DNA from: Flavobacterium chilense
GTDB lineage: Bacteria > Bacteroidota > Bacteroidia > Flavobacteriales > Flavobacteriaceae
Length of the DNA stretch: 64,000 bases
Reading direction: 5' to 3'
Assembly: GCF_001602525.1 (NCBI RefSeq)
Contig: NZ_LSYT01000007.1
Coordinates: 269,867-333,866, forward strand
The stretch's first letter is position 1. Every line of letters starts with the position of its first letter. The position numbers and the translations under genes are program-made. Below the pieces are notes generated by a model, which saw only the letters and a program-made list of their open reading frames with translations, was not told the DNA's origin and did no database searches. This document shows positions 44,120 through 52,408 of the stretch, in pieces.

Positions 44120-44506
44120 TTATTTTATTTTTGGAGGTAACCAGATAGAAGTAAAACCGTCAGAAAGACCAGCGGTTTTGTGATATGAAATAGATTTCTC
44201 AAGAGAGAAATTAAATAAGTTGTTATTGAATTCAAATTCATTTACAGCAATCATGCTAAATGCCAAAGCCGTTGGTGTACAACCGGAATGATCACATTTT
44301 CCGCTGCAGCCATGCTGATCTTTTTTTGTACCATGGTTTTTCGCACAACAATCTTTTTGGCAGGAATCTGAAGTTTCTTTTTTGGAAGTTACTCTTTTTT
44401 CACAAGAAGATTTCTCAGAAGACTTTCCACATGCATAACCTGCATTTGACATCAAAAAGAAGCCCAGAGTTAAAAAGAAGAATAATATGTGGATTTTTTT
44501 TGTCAA
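44120..44506 (-). CDS. Cys/His-rich exported metal-binding-type protein
   Basis: 128 residues. Signal peptide 1-25 (FFFLTLGFFLMSNAGYAC). The mature part has at least ten Cys in pairs and clusters (SSCEKRV, DSCQKDCCAKNHG, QHGCSGKCDHSGC) mixed with His, then a normal C-terminal half (MIAVNEFEFNNNLFNFS). Such proteins lie next to copper genes in flavobacteria; I do not know an assigned family. It would sit in the periplasm or outer membrane. Metal buffering is the obvious guess; the C-terminal half may bind the outer membrane. Confidence 0.75.
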   Translation of the reverse strand: MTKKIHILFFFLTLGFFLMSNAGYACGKSSEKSSCEKRVTSKKETSDSCQKDCCAKNHGTKKDQHGCSGKCDHSGCTPTALAFSMIAVNEFEFNNNLFNFSLEKSISYHKTAGLSDGFTSIWLPPKIK

Positions 44507-44576
44507 TTAAAATGTCTTTGAGGTACAAATTTAGAGATTTTTTTTAACCGTTACTATTTATTTAAGATTTCAAATG

Positions 44577-45410
44577 TTATGTTTTTTTAAAATCTGTTGG
44601 TTTCATGTTTTTTCTCTTCTTGAAATAATTGGATAAATGGCTTTCATCTGTAAAACCAAATTCATAAGCAATTTGCTTGATAGGCAATTGATTGTTGTGA
44701 ATTCGCTTTTCGATTAAAGTTGTTCTTAGGTTATGGATGTAATCGCGATAACTAATAGAAAATGTTCTTTTGAAATAAGCACTAAAATAAGTTTCGGCGA
44801 TGTTAAAATGATTTGCGATTACCTTTATCTGAACCAATTTTGGCTGATAAATATTCTGATGAATATAAGAAGTGATTTGTTCATTATCTATAGAATTTCC
44901 CTTAACGACAAGATTCATACCACGCATGGTTTCTTTGATCAGTCCAAAAATCGAAAGAATCTGATAGAATACAATAGGTGAGGTAGAAACATCGGTTTTA
45001 CAGTTGTAAGCAGCAATGTTTTCGATCGTGTTTTTTAATATTGTTTTGCAGGGATCATCTAATTTAAGAACTCTTTCTTTCAATGTTTTGTCACGCATAA
45101 AACTTTCCGGAGTATGAATTAAAAATTCATCACAAGTAAGGTTCTGTTTCGAATTAAAATAGTTGTCAGTAAACTTAATATAAAAAAAACGGGTGCTTTT
45201 TTTTATATCAAAATAATGTTCATCTTCTGGCGAAATAACAAATAAGTCTCCTGTTTTATAAGGTAATAAGTTGTTGTTCAGATGGTGAATTCCGTTTCCT
45301 TTTTTGATGTAAATAATTTCATAATAGGTATGAGTATGTGGAGGAAGATGAAATTTCTCGTCTTCAAATTCATCAATAACCAGTGTTTTGAATTGATTTA
45401 ATTTTGGCAT
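44577..45410 (-). CDS. AraC family transcriptional regulator (cupin type)
   Basis: 277 residues. N-terminal cupin/arabinose-binding-like domain (FHLPPHTHTYYEIIYIKKGNG, DLFVISPEDEHYFDIKKS) and C-terminal AraC double HTH (IKVIANHFNIAETYFSAYFK; IKQIAYEFGFTDESHLSNYF). It probably responds to a small ligand and controls the divergent MFS gene, with which it shares a 102-nt promoter region. Confidence 0.92.
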   Translation of the reverse strand: MPKLNQFKTLVIDEFEDEKFHLPPHTHTYYEIIYIKKGNGIHHLNNNLLPYKTGDLFVISPEDEHYFDIKKSTRFFYIKFTDNYFNSKQNLTCDEFLIHTPESFMRDKTLKERVLKLDDPCKTILKNTIENIAAYNCKTDVSTSPIVFYQILSIFGLIKETMRGMNLVVKGNSIDNEQITSYIHQNIYQPKLVQIKVIANHFNIAETYFSAYFKRTFSISYRDYIHNLRTTLIEKRIHNNQLPIKQIAYEFGFTDESHLSNYFKKRKNMKPTDFKKT

Positions 45411-45435
45411 AACGTAAATTTACAATTTTATATCA

Positions 45436-45476
45436 CAAATGTACAATTTTTTTTAAATCTAACGGTGTTAAATTTG
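45436..45476. promoter_or_regulatory. Divergent promoter region of AraC and MFS genes
   Basis: TACATTTG (-7 type) on the minus strand at 45436-45443 faces TAAATTTG on the plus strand at 45469-45476. The two boxes are only 25 nt apart, so the promoters overlap and probably compete. Confidence 0.5.
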
Positions 45477-45512
45477 CACCATAGAAAATCTATTCCTTTC
45501 TAGTAAAAACAA

Positions 45513-46679
45513 ATGAAAAAAAGTCTTATTGCACTCTCATTAGGAGGTTTAACTATCGGTATTACCGAGTTTGTTATGATGGGTTTGTTGCCAGATATTG
45601 CCTCAGATATGAAAGTTTCGATTCCGGTTGCCGGATATTTAATTTCAGCTTATGCACTTGGTGTTGTTATAGGAGCTCCTTTATTAGTTATAATTGGGAG
45701 AAACTTTCCACCAAAAAAAATGCTTTTGATTCTTGCCTTAATGTTAACCTTATTTAATGCGCTTTCGATTATAGCACCTACCTATAATTTTTTATTCGCT
45801 TCAAGATTTCTTTCCGGTTTACCGCATGGAGCCTTTTTTGGAGTAGGAGCGGTAGTTGCCAGTCGTTTGGCTGATAAAGGCAAAGAAGCACAGGCTATAG
45901 CGATTATGTTTTCCGGTTTAACGCTGGCGAATTTAATAGGTGTGCCAATTGGTACCTATATTGGGCATCATTTTGTATGGCGCTATACTTTTGTATTAAT
46001 TGCTGTTGTGGGGTTGCTTACCTTTTTGTTTATCTCTTTATGGATGCCAAATCTGGAGAAAAGCGGCAATGTAAATATGAAAACACAACTACAGTTCTTT
46101 AAGAAAACTGAGGCCTGGCTGATCATCGGAATTACTGCTATTGGTTTTGGAGGATTGTTTGCCTGGATAAGTTATATTGCTCCTTTATTAATTAATGTTT
46201 CTAAATTTTCAGCCGAAGATGTTTCTTCTATCTTAATTCTGGCTGGTTTAGGTATGGTTGTGGGGAATTTCTTTGGAGGAAAACTAGCTGATAAATATTC
46301 ACCGGCACCTACTGTACTGGCTTTGCTTTTTGTAATGTCGATTGATTTAATTTTGGTTTATCTGTTTTCTTCTAATCAGTATGTTTCCTTGTTTTTGACA
46401 TTTTTAACCGGAGCAATTTCATTTTCTGTTATTGCGCCCATTCAGATGCTAATGATTAAAACGGCCAAAGATGCAGAGATGATTGCTTCGGCAGCTCTTC
46501 AGGGAAGTTTTAATATTGGTAATGCGTTAGGGGCATTTTTAGGTGGATTGCCTTTAAGTGCCGGTTATAGCTATGCTTCTCCAAATCTTATTGGTCTTGG
46601 AATGGCGGTAATTGGAATGATTATTACTTTTATTTTAATGCAAAAACACAAAAGTAATTTGCAACTTCAACGCGCTTAA
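45513..46679 (+). CDS. MFS transporter (DHA1-type)
   Basis: 388 residues, twelve predicted membrane helices. GITEFVMMGLLPDIASDMKV at helix 1 and the motif A analogue after helix 2 (GRNFPPKKMLL) match the drug/arabinose efflux DHA1 group (AraJ/YdhP-like). RFLSGLPHGAFFGVGAVVAS near helix 4 is typical. Export of sugars, nucleosides or drugs is possible; the substrate is not readable. Control by the divergent AraC protein is likely. Confidence 0.9.
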   Translation: MKKSLIALSLGGLTIGITEFVMMGLLPDIASDMKVSIPVAGYLISAYALGVVIGAPLLVIIGRNFPPKKMLLILALMLTLFNALSIIAPTYNFLFASRFLSGLPHGAFFGVGAVVASRLADKGKEAQAIAIMFSGLTLANLIGVPIGTYIGHHFVWRYTFVLIAVVGLLTFLFISLWMPNLEKSGNVNMKTQLQFFKKTEAWLIIGITAIGFGGLFAWISYIAPLLINVSKFSAEDVSSILILAGLGMVVGNFFGGKLADKYSPAPTVLALLFVMSIDLILVYLFSSNQYVSLFLTFLTGAISFSVIAPIQMLMIKTAKDAEMIASAALQGSFNIGNALGAFLGGLPLSAGYSYASPNLIGLGMAVIGMIITFILMQKHKSNLQLQRA

Positions 46680-46710
46680 TGTTTTAAGAATTACCTAATA
46701 CAATACATCA

Positions 46711-46742
46711 CCCTTTTACTATAGATAGTTTAAGGGTTTTTT
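46711..46742 (+). terminator. Weak terminator after the MFS gene
   Basis: CCCTT-TT-ACTAT / ATAGT-TT-AAGGG stem with a 2x2 internal mismatch followed by a run of T. Confidence 0.6.
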
Positions 46743-46952
46743 TATGCTCTGTAGTGAGCTTTTTTTGTTTTTAAGTTCAATTCTGGCATATTGTATTTAC
46801 TATTAGTAAGAATATAGTGTCATTAAATTTGAAATAGTTTTTCTAATTGTTTTGGTCTCTATAAAATTAACAGCTTATTTAGGAGAAATTTCCATAAGTA
46901 AAGCTGTTTTAAATGTTAAAAACACACTTAATAATATTGTAATTTCTTTTAT

Positions 46953-46966
46953 TGTAATCGATTGTT
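46953..46966. promoter_or_regulatory. Degenerate second copy of the LacI-type site
   Basis: TGTAATCGATTGTT matches the perfect palindrome at 47138-47151 in 11 of 14 positions, 185 nt upstream. It might act as an auxiliary operator for looping. Confidence 0.4.
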
Positions 46967-47129
46967 TTTTTTGTAAAATCGCAACAAATCATGAAATAAT
47001 AAAAATATATTTAATATTTATATGGTTGATAAATTACAGATGTCATATAAAAAAGCAACTTTATTTTTGATATTTTATTTTTATTATGAAATTTTTATGA
47101 ATTTTAATTTTTTATCTAAAAAAAATATT

Positions 47130-47137
47130 TATGTTTG
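47130..47137 (+). promoter_or_regulatory. Candidate -7 element of the SusC operon
   Basis: TATGTTTG matches TAnnTTTG and abuts the operator palindrome that begins at the next base. No -33 TTG is evident, fitting an activator- or repressor-dependent promoter. Confidence 0.5.
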
Positions 47138-47151
47138 TGTAATCGATTACA
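47138..47151. promoter_or_regulatory. Perfect LacI-family-type operator palindrome
   Basis: TGTAATCGATTACA is its own complement over all 14 bases, with the central CG of LacI/GalR-family operators. It starts directly after the -7 element, so a bound repressor would block transcription start. No lacI-type gene is in the window. Confidence 0.65.
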
Positions 47152-47320
47152 ACTTTTAAAAAGCATCTTGAAATATTGCTAATTTGACTTGTATATAAAG
47201 AAATGAGAAATCCTTTTTAAACAGAACAAATTGACCTTATAATTATTTTTGGAAAAGTTTTAGCCGAAAAAATAACCACAAAAAACCACTTAAAACAATT
47301 AATAACTTAAACAATCAACC

Positions 47321-50300
47321 ATGAATTTTAAAGATTTATTTAACAAAGGAGCAAATTGTTGCTTTGCAGTTGTTTTCTTAATGTGTTTACTGATGAGCAA
47401 TCAAATGAATGCCCAGGCAGTAACACTTGAAGGAACAGTAAAAGATGCTGCAGGACTAACTTTACCTGGCGTTAATATATTAGAAAAAGGAACAAAAAAT
47501 GGTGCTTCTACAGATTTTGACGGACGCTATAAAATAAAACTTAGCAACCCTAAAGCAGTGTTAACTTTCTCCTTTATTGGTTTTAAAACGAAAGAAGTAG
47601 GTACTGAAGGCAAAACTAAAATTGATGTTATTTTAACTGAAGATTCTAACAGCTTAAATGAAGTTGTTGTAATTGGATACGGAACATCAAAAAAGTCTGA
47701 TTTAACGGGTGCAGTCTCTACTATTTCTGGTAACGATTTGAAGAAGGTTCCAGTAGCAAATGTTGCTGAAGCGCTAACAGGCCGAATTGCAGGTGTACAG
47801 GTAACATCATCAGAGGGTTCTCCGGATGCAGATATAAGAATTAGAGTTCGTGGAGGTGGTTCCCTTACTCAGGACGCATCGCCTTTAATTATTGTGGATG
47901 GATTTCCAATAAACAATATGAATGATATTTCTTCATCTGATATCGAGTCGATGACTGTTTTAAAAGATGCTGCTTCAACTGCAATATATGGATCACGTGG
48001 TGCAAATGGGGTAATTCTTATTACAACAAAAAGCGGGAAAGACGGGAAAATTGCGGTAAATTTTAATATGTTCTATGGTATGAAAAAGATGGTTAACGAA
48101 ATTGATGTTTTGTCGCCTGAAGATTATACGAAATGGCAATACGAATATGCTTTGCTTTCACAAAGCGGAACAAAAGTAGCTTCTGATCCGTCTTCATATA
48201 CTAAGTATTTTGGAAACTGGCAAGATCACGATATGTATAAAGGTTTAAAAGGAAATGATTGGCAAAAACAAATCTTCGGACGCACGGGAGAGGTACAAAG
48301 CCGTGATTTAGGAATTAGAGGAGGAACTGATAAGCTTAATTATAACTTTAATTACGCTCATTACGATGAAAAAGCGATTATGATAGGTTCAAATTACAAA
48401 AGAAATAACCTGGCGTTAGCTTTAAAAAGTAAAATAACCGATAAGATTGATGTTGGCTTTACAGTACGTTATTCAGATACTGAGATTGATGGTGGAGGGG
48501 TAAATGAACAAAATGAGAAATCTTCATCAGATTCACGTATGCGCACTATTGTTGGTTATGCGCCACTTCCGGTTGCAGGTTTAACCTCAGATGATGTATC
48601 CGGAGACGGTTCAGATGTATTGGTAAATCCTTTAAGATCTATTTATGATAATAATCGTCAACAGTTTCGTAAAAACTTTAATATGCTGGGAAGTTTTGGA
48701 TGGGAGCTTGTAGATAACTTAAAATTAAAAGTAGATTTAGGTCTTGACAATTTTAATACATTAGATTATCGTTTTTATGGGCGAAGTACTTATTATGTAG
48801 CTAATGCTCCAGTTGGTCCGTTACAGGGTATGCCAGCAATGATTATGTCAGATGGTAAAGAGAAACGTTTTAGAAATGCTAATACACTGAATTATGATTT
48901 CAAAAAAATAATGGGTGAAAACCATCATTTGACTGCTCTTTTAGGACAAGAAAATATTACATATACTACCAATACTGTAACCAGTACTATTCATGGATAT
49001 CCTACGTTTTTTGATTTTGAGAAAGCCAAAAATCTAACAACACAAGGAACACCGCAATCTATAGATAATTATTATAGCCCGGATGACAGATTATTGTCGT
49101 TTTTCGGACGTGCAAATTATGACTACAAAAACCGTTACATCTTATCGGCTACATTTCGTGCAGACGGTTCAAGTAAATTTCTAGAACAAAATCGTTGGGG
49201 ATATTTCCCTGCTTTTGCAGCGGGATGGAAAATTTCGGAAGAGCGTTTTCTAAAAAGCAAAACCTGGATAGATCTTCTAAAAGTAAGAGCTAGTTATGGT
49301 GAGGCAGGAAATAATAATATACCTGTTGGGCAGCAAGTTCAAATTTTTCAATCTACACCAACAACCTGGATTAATGGAGTTACTAGTATTTGGGCACCTT
49401 CAAAAACAATGCCTAATCCTGATTTAAAATGGGAAACAACAGTAACTCAGAATATTGGTTTGGATTTTGGATTTTTCAAAAATCGTTTAAGTGGTAATTT
49501 TGATGTCTATAAAAATATTACGAGCGATTTATTAATTAATTTCCCTGTTCCAGGTTCCGGATATGATTATCAATACCGTAATATGGGAGAAACACAAAAT
49601 ACAGGTTTCGAGGCTACTATAAATGTAGTTGCTATTGAAAAAGCCAAATACGGACTGAATTTTTCATTCAATATGGCAGTAAACAAAAATCGTATTAACT
49701 CATTAGGCATTATGAATAATTTTGGACAAGCTACAGGCTGGGCATCTTCACAAATTGGAGATGATTATCTAATAGCGCTTAATTCTTCGTTAGGTTCTAT
49801 GTACGGCTATAAAAATGATGGAAGATATGAAGTTTCTGACTTTGATTATGTTGGTGGAAAATATGTTTTAAAAAGCGGAGTGGTTAGTACTGCTACTACT
49901 TTAGTTGGAGACGGAAGCTCTCTTAAACCCGGAGACATGAAACTGAAAGATGTTAATGGAGATGGAAAAGTAGACCTAAACGACAAAACAGTTATTGGTA
50001 ATTATAATCCTAAAAGTTCAGGTGGTTTTGTTATCAACGGAAATGCTTATGGATTTGATTTAATGGCTGCTTTTAACTGGAGTATCGGAAATGATATATA
50101 CAATGCAGATAAAGTTGAATTCTCTACAGCCAATGCTTCAGGGCAGTACAAAAATTTAAATTCTACTATGGCCGATGGAAAGAGATGGACGAATTTGGAT
50201 CCTGTTTCAGGTCAATTAGTAACAGATCCTGTGGCATTAGCAAGTCTTAATGCTAATACTACAATGTGGTCCCCATATATGAGAACTGCTATATTTACTG

Positions 50301-50563
50301 ATTGGGCAGTTGAAGATGCATCGTTCTTAAGATTAAATACTTTAACATTAGGGTACACAGCCCCTCAAATGTTTACATCAAAACTTGGAGTTTCTAAATT
50401 AAGATTCTATCTGACAGCAAGCAATGTTTTTGTTTGGACTAAGTACTCAGGTTCTGATCCGGAAGTTTCAACAAGAAGAAAAAATCCGCTTACACCTGGG
50501 GTTGATTCAAGTCCTTATCCAAGAAGCAGACAAATGGTTTTTGGGATGAATCTTAATTTCTAA
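47321..50563 (+). CDS. SusC/RagA family TonB-linked outer-membrane protein
   Basis: 1080 residues. Signal peptide about 1-32, then a carboxypeptidase-regulatory-like domain (VTLEGTVKDAAGLTLPGVNI near 35), the TonB-box and plug region (VVVIGYGTSKKSDLTGAVST near 122) and the SusC signature SMTVLKDAASTAIYGSRGAN near 210, then a 22-strand beta barrel to the last residues (MVFGMNLNF). It imports oligosaccharides through the outer membrane with TonB energy, as a pair with SusD. The N-terminus has the unusual NKGANCCFAVV. It is the first gene of a three-gene operon. Confidence 0.95.
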   Translation: MNFKDLFNKGANCCFAVVFLMCLLMSNQMNAQAVTLEGTVKDAAGLTLPGVNILEKGTKNGASTDFDGRYKIKLSNPKAVLTFSFIGFKTKEVGTEGKTKIDVILTEDSNSLNEVVVIGYGTSKKSDLTGAVSTISGNDLKKVPVANVAEALTGRIAGVQVTSSEGSPDADIRIRVRGGGSLTQDASPLIIVDGFPINNMNDISSSDIESMTVLKDAASTAIYGSRGANGVILITTKSGKDGKIAVNFNMFYGMKKMVNEIDVLSPEDYTKWQYEYALLSQSGTKVASDPSSYTKYFGNWQDHDMYKGLKGNDWQKQIFGRTGEVQSRDLGIRGGTDKLNYNFNYAHYDEKAIMIGSNYKRNNLALALKSKITDKIDVGFTVRYSDTEIDGGGVNEQNEKSSSDSRMRTIVGYAPLPVAGLTSDDVSGDGSDVLVNPLRSIYDNNRQQFRKNFNMLGSFGWELVDNLKLKVDLGLDNFNTLDYRFYGRSTYYVANAPVGPLQGMPAMIMSDGKEKRFRNANTLNYDFKKIMGENHHLTALLGQENITYTTNTVTSTIHGYPTFFDFEKAKNLTTQGTPQSIDNYYSPDDRLLSFFGRANYDYKNRYILSATFRADGSSKFLEQNRWGYFPAFAAGWKISEERFLKSKTWIDLLKVRASYGEAGNNNIPVGQQVQIFQSTPTTWINGVTSIWAPSKTMPNPDLKWETTVTQNIGLDFGFFKNRLSGNFDVYKNITSDLLINFPVPGSGYDYQYRNMGETQNTGFEATINVVAIEKAKYGLNFSFNMAVNKNRINSLGIMNNFGQATGWASSQIGDDYLIALNSSLGSMYGYKNDGRYEVSDFDYVGGKYVLKSGVVSTATTLVGDGSSLKPGDMKLKDVNGDGKVDLNDKTVIGNYNPKSSGGFVINGNAYGFDLMAAFNWSIGNDIYNADKVEFSTANASGQYKNLNSTMADGKRWTNLDPVSGQLVTDPVALASLNANTTMWSPYMRTAIFTDWAVEDASFLRLNTLTLGYTAPQMFTSKLGVSKLRFYLTASNVFVWTKYSGSDPEVSTRRKNPLTPGVDSSPYPRSRQMVFGMNLNF

Positions 50564-50580
50564 TTTTAAATTATTACAAA

Positions 50581-52380
50581 ATGAAACATAAAATAATAAT
50601 AGCAGGATTGATTATTTCTGGTTTATTCAGTTCTTGTCAACAATTTGAAGATGACTATTTAGATACTCCTGCACAATCAACATTAGATGCATCTTTGATT
50701 TTTTCTACAGCGGGACTTGCAAAAGGAGCTATTGACGGAATAAAAGTACCATTTGCAGAGACTAACTCTTACAGAGGGCGTTTTTTACCATATTATGGAT
50801 TAAATACAGATGTAGAATGGTATAATACTTCACAAACAGCAGGAGATAAGTCAGATTTGTGTGTTTATGATGCAAAACCAAGTAATACAGAGATGAATAC
50901 GACTAATAATGCTTATTCAATGATGTTCTCAGGTATTGAACGTGCTAATATTTGCATCCAAGGTTTACGCCAGTACGGAAAACCTTTACCAGGAACAGAA
51001 ATGGGACAATTGTTAGGAGAAGCTTTAACTTTAAGAGCAATTTACTATGCTGATTTAATTAAAGCATGGGGTGATGTTCCGGCTCGTTTTGAACCTATTA
51101 GCAGTGAAACTTTATATTTGGCTAAATCAAGTAGAGATATTCTTTATAAACAATTAATTGCAGATTTAGGAGAAGCATCAACACTGGTTGCATGGCCTAA
51201 CGAAACAGCCTATACAAGTACTGTAGAGCACGTAAATAAAGCTTTTGTAAAAGCATTTAGAGCACGTTTGGCTTTGGCAGCAAGTGGTTTCCAACAATAC
51301 CCTGACGGAGTAAGAAGAAGTACTGATCCGGAACTTTCAGTTGCCAATATGTATGCATTGGCATTAAGAGAATCCCGTGAAGTAATTCAAAGTGGTTCTG
51401 CTCGTTTAGAATCTACTTTTGAGGGATTATGGAGAAAATACAATGAAGAAAACACTACTGCCGGAGGAGAATCTCTTTGGGAACTTCCTTTTGCAGATGG
51501 ACGCGGTAGAATGTTGTTTACTTTTGCTGTAAAACACACAGCGGCCAGTGATCAGTTTCAGGCTAATGGAGCTAATCGTGGAGGTGTAGCAGGTCCATTA
51601 CCATTTGTTTTTTACGATTATGACCAGGCTGATGCGCGTAGAGATGTTACTTGTGTACCTTACAAATATGGTGCAGCAGTTAATAATATTGCGAAGCAAG
51701 AGTTAAATACTTTAGATACCTGGTATTTTGGTAAATATCGTTACGAATGGATGAAACGTTATGTGACTTCTACCAATGATGATGGAGTAAATAAAATATA
51801 CATGCGTTATGCTGAAGTGCTTCTTATTGCTGCCGAAACGGCTAACGAATTAGAAGGTCCTGGTGCAGCTGCGCCTTATTTAAAAGAAATTCGCAGAAGA
51901 GCATTTCCTGCTGCTCAGACTGTAAAGGTGGATAATTATGTAAATGCTTTGACTAGTAAAGAAGCGATGTTCAATGCTCTTGTTGAAGAAAATAAATTTG
52001 AATTTACCGGAGAAATGGAACGTAAACAAAACTTAATTCGTTGGAATTTGCTGAAAGCAAAATTAGATCAGGCAAAACAAAAAATGACAAATTTATCTGC
52101 TCGTACTGGTGAATATGCTGATGTACCGGCAACTTTGTACTATAAGTATAAATCAGATAATGTAAGTTTAGATATCTACGGATTAAATAGAGGAGAAACA
52201 ATAAATCCCGGAGTAACATATTCATCAGCTACCTGGACATGGACTGGAACAGCTGCAGATGCTAAGATAAATTCATTATATAAAGCAGGCGTTAATCCTG
52301 ATAACAGACAATTCTGGCCAATATGGCAAGTGTTTCTTGATGGAAGCAATGGTCAATTGAAGAACGATTACGGTTATTAA
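50581..52380 (+). CDS. SusD/RagB family outer-membrane lipoprotein
   Basis: 599 residues. Lipoprotein signal (IIAGLIISGLFSSC, Cys19), SusD N-terminal TPR region (AYSMMFSGIERANICIQGLR, GEALTLRAIYYADLIKAWGD), and the C-terminal SusD part (YMRYAEVLLIAAETANELEG, LVEENKFEFTGEMERKQNLI). It covers the SusC barrel and binds glycan. It follows SusC by 17 nt. The exact sugar cannot be read from this gene. Confidence 0.95.
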   Translation: MKHKIIIAGLIISGLFSSCQQFEDDYLDTPAQSTLDASLIFSTAGLAKGAIDGIKVPFAETNSYRGRFLPYYGLNTDVEWYNTSQTAGDKSDLCVYDAKPSNTEMNTTNNAYSMMFSGIERANICIQGLRQYGKPLPGTEMGQLLGEALTLRAIYYADLIKAWGDVPARFEPISSETLYLAKSSRDILYKQLIADLGEASTLVAWPNETAYTSTVEHVNKAFVKAFRARLALAASGFQQYPDGVRRSTDPELSVANMYALALRESREVIQSGSARLESTFEGLWRKYNEENTTAGGESLWELPFADGRGRMLFTFAVKHTAASDQFQANGANRGGVAGPLPFVFYDYDQADARRDVTCVPYKYGAAVNNIAKQELNTLDTWYFGKYRYEWMKRYVTSTNDDGVNKIYMRYAEVLLIAAETANELEGPGAAAPYLKEIRRRAFPAAQTVKVDNYVNALTSKEAMFNALVEENKFEFTGEMERKQNLIRWNLLKAKLDQAKQKMTNLSARTGEYADVPATLYYKYKSDNVSLDIYGLNRGETINPGVTYSSATWTWTGTAADAKINSLYKAGVNPDNRQFWPIWQVFLDGSNGQLKNDYGY

Positions 52381-52408
52381 GATCTTAGAAAAAATTAATA
52401 AAGTTATT

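Larger units (their letters stand above)
46743..47320. other. Long regulatory leader region before the SusC gene
   Basis: 578 nt, very AT-rich, without a convincing gene (a short open frame at 46852-47070 has no signals of coding). It holds the two LacI-type sites and -7 elements described separately (TATTTTTG at 47062-47069 and TATGTTTG at 47130-47137). The untranslated leader from the second would be about 180 nt. Confidence 0.6.

Noticed and set aside
46852..47070. 72-codon open frame upstream of SusC
   Set aside because: Lies in the regulatory leader, no start context, composition like noncoding DNA.
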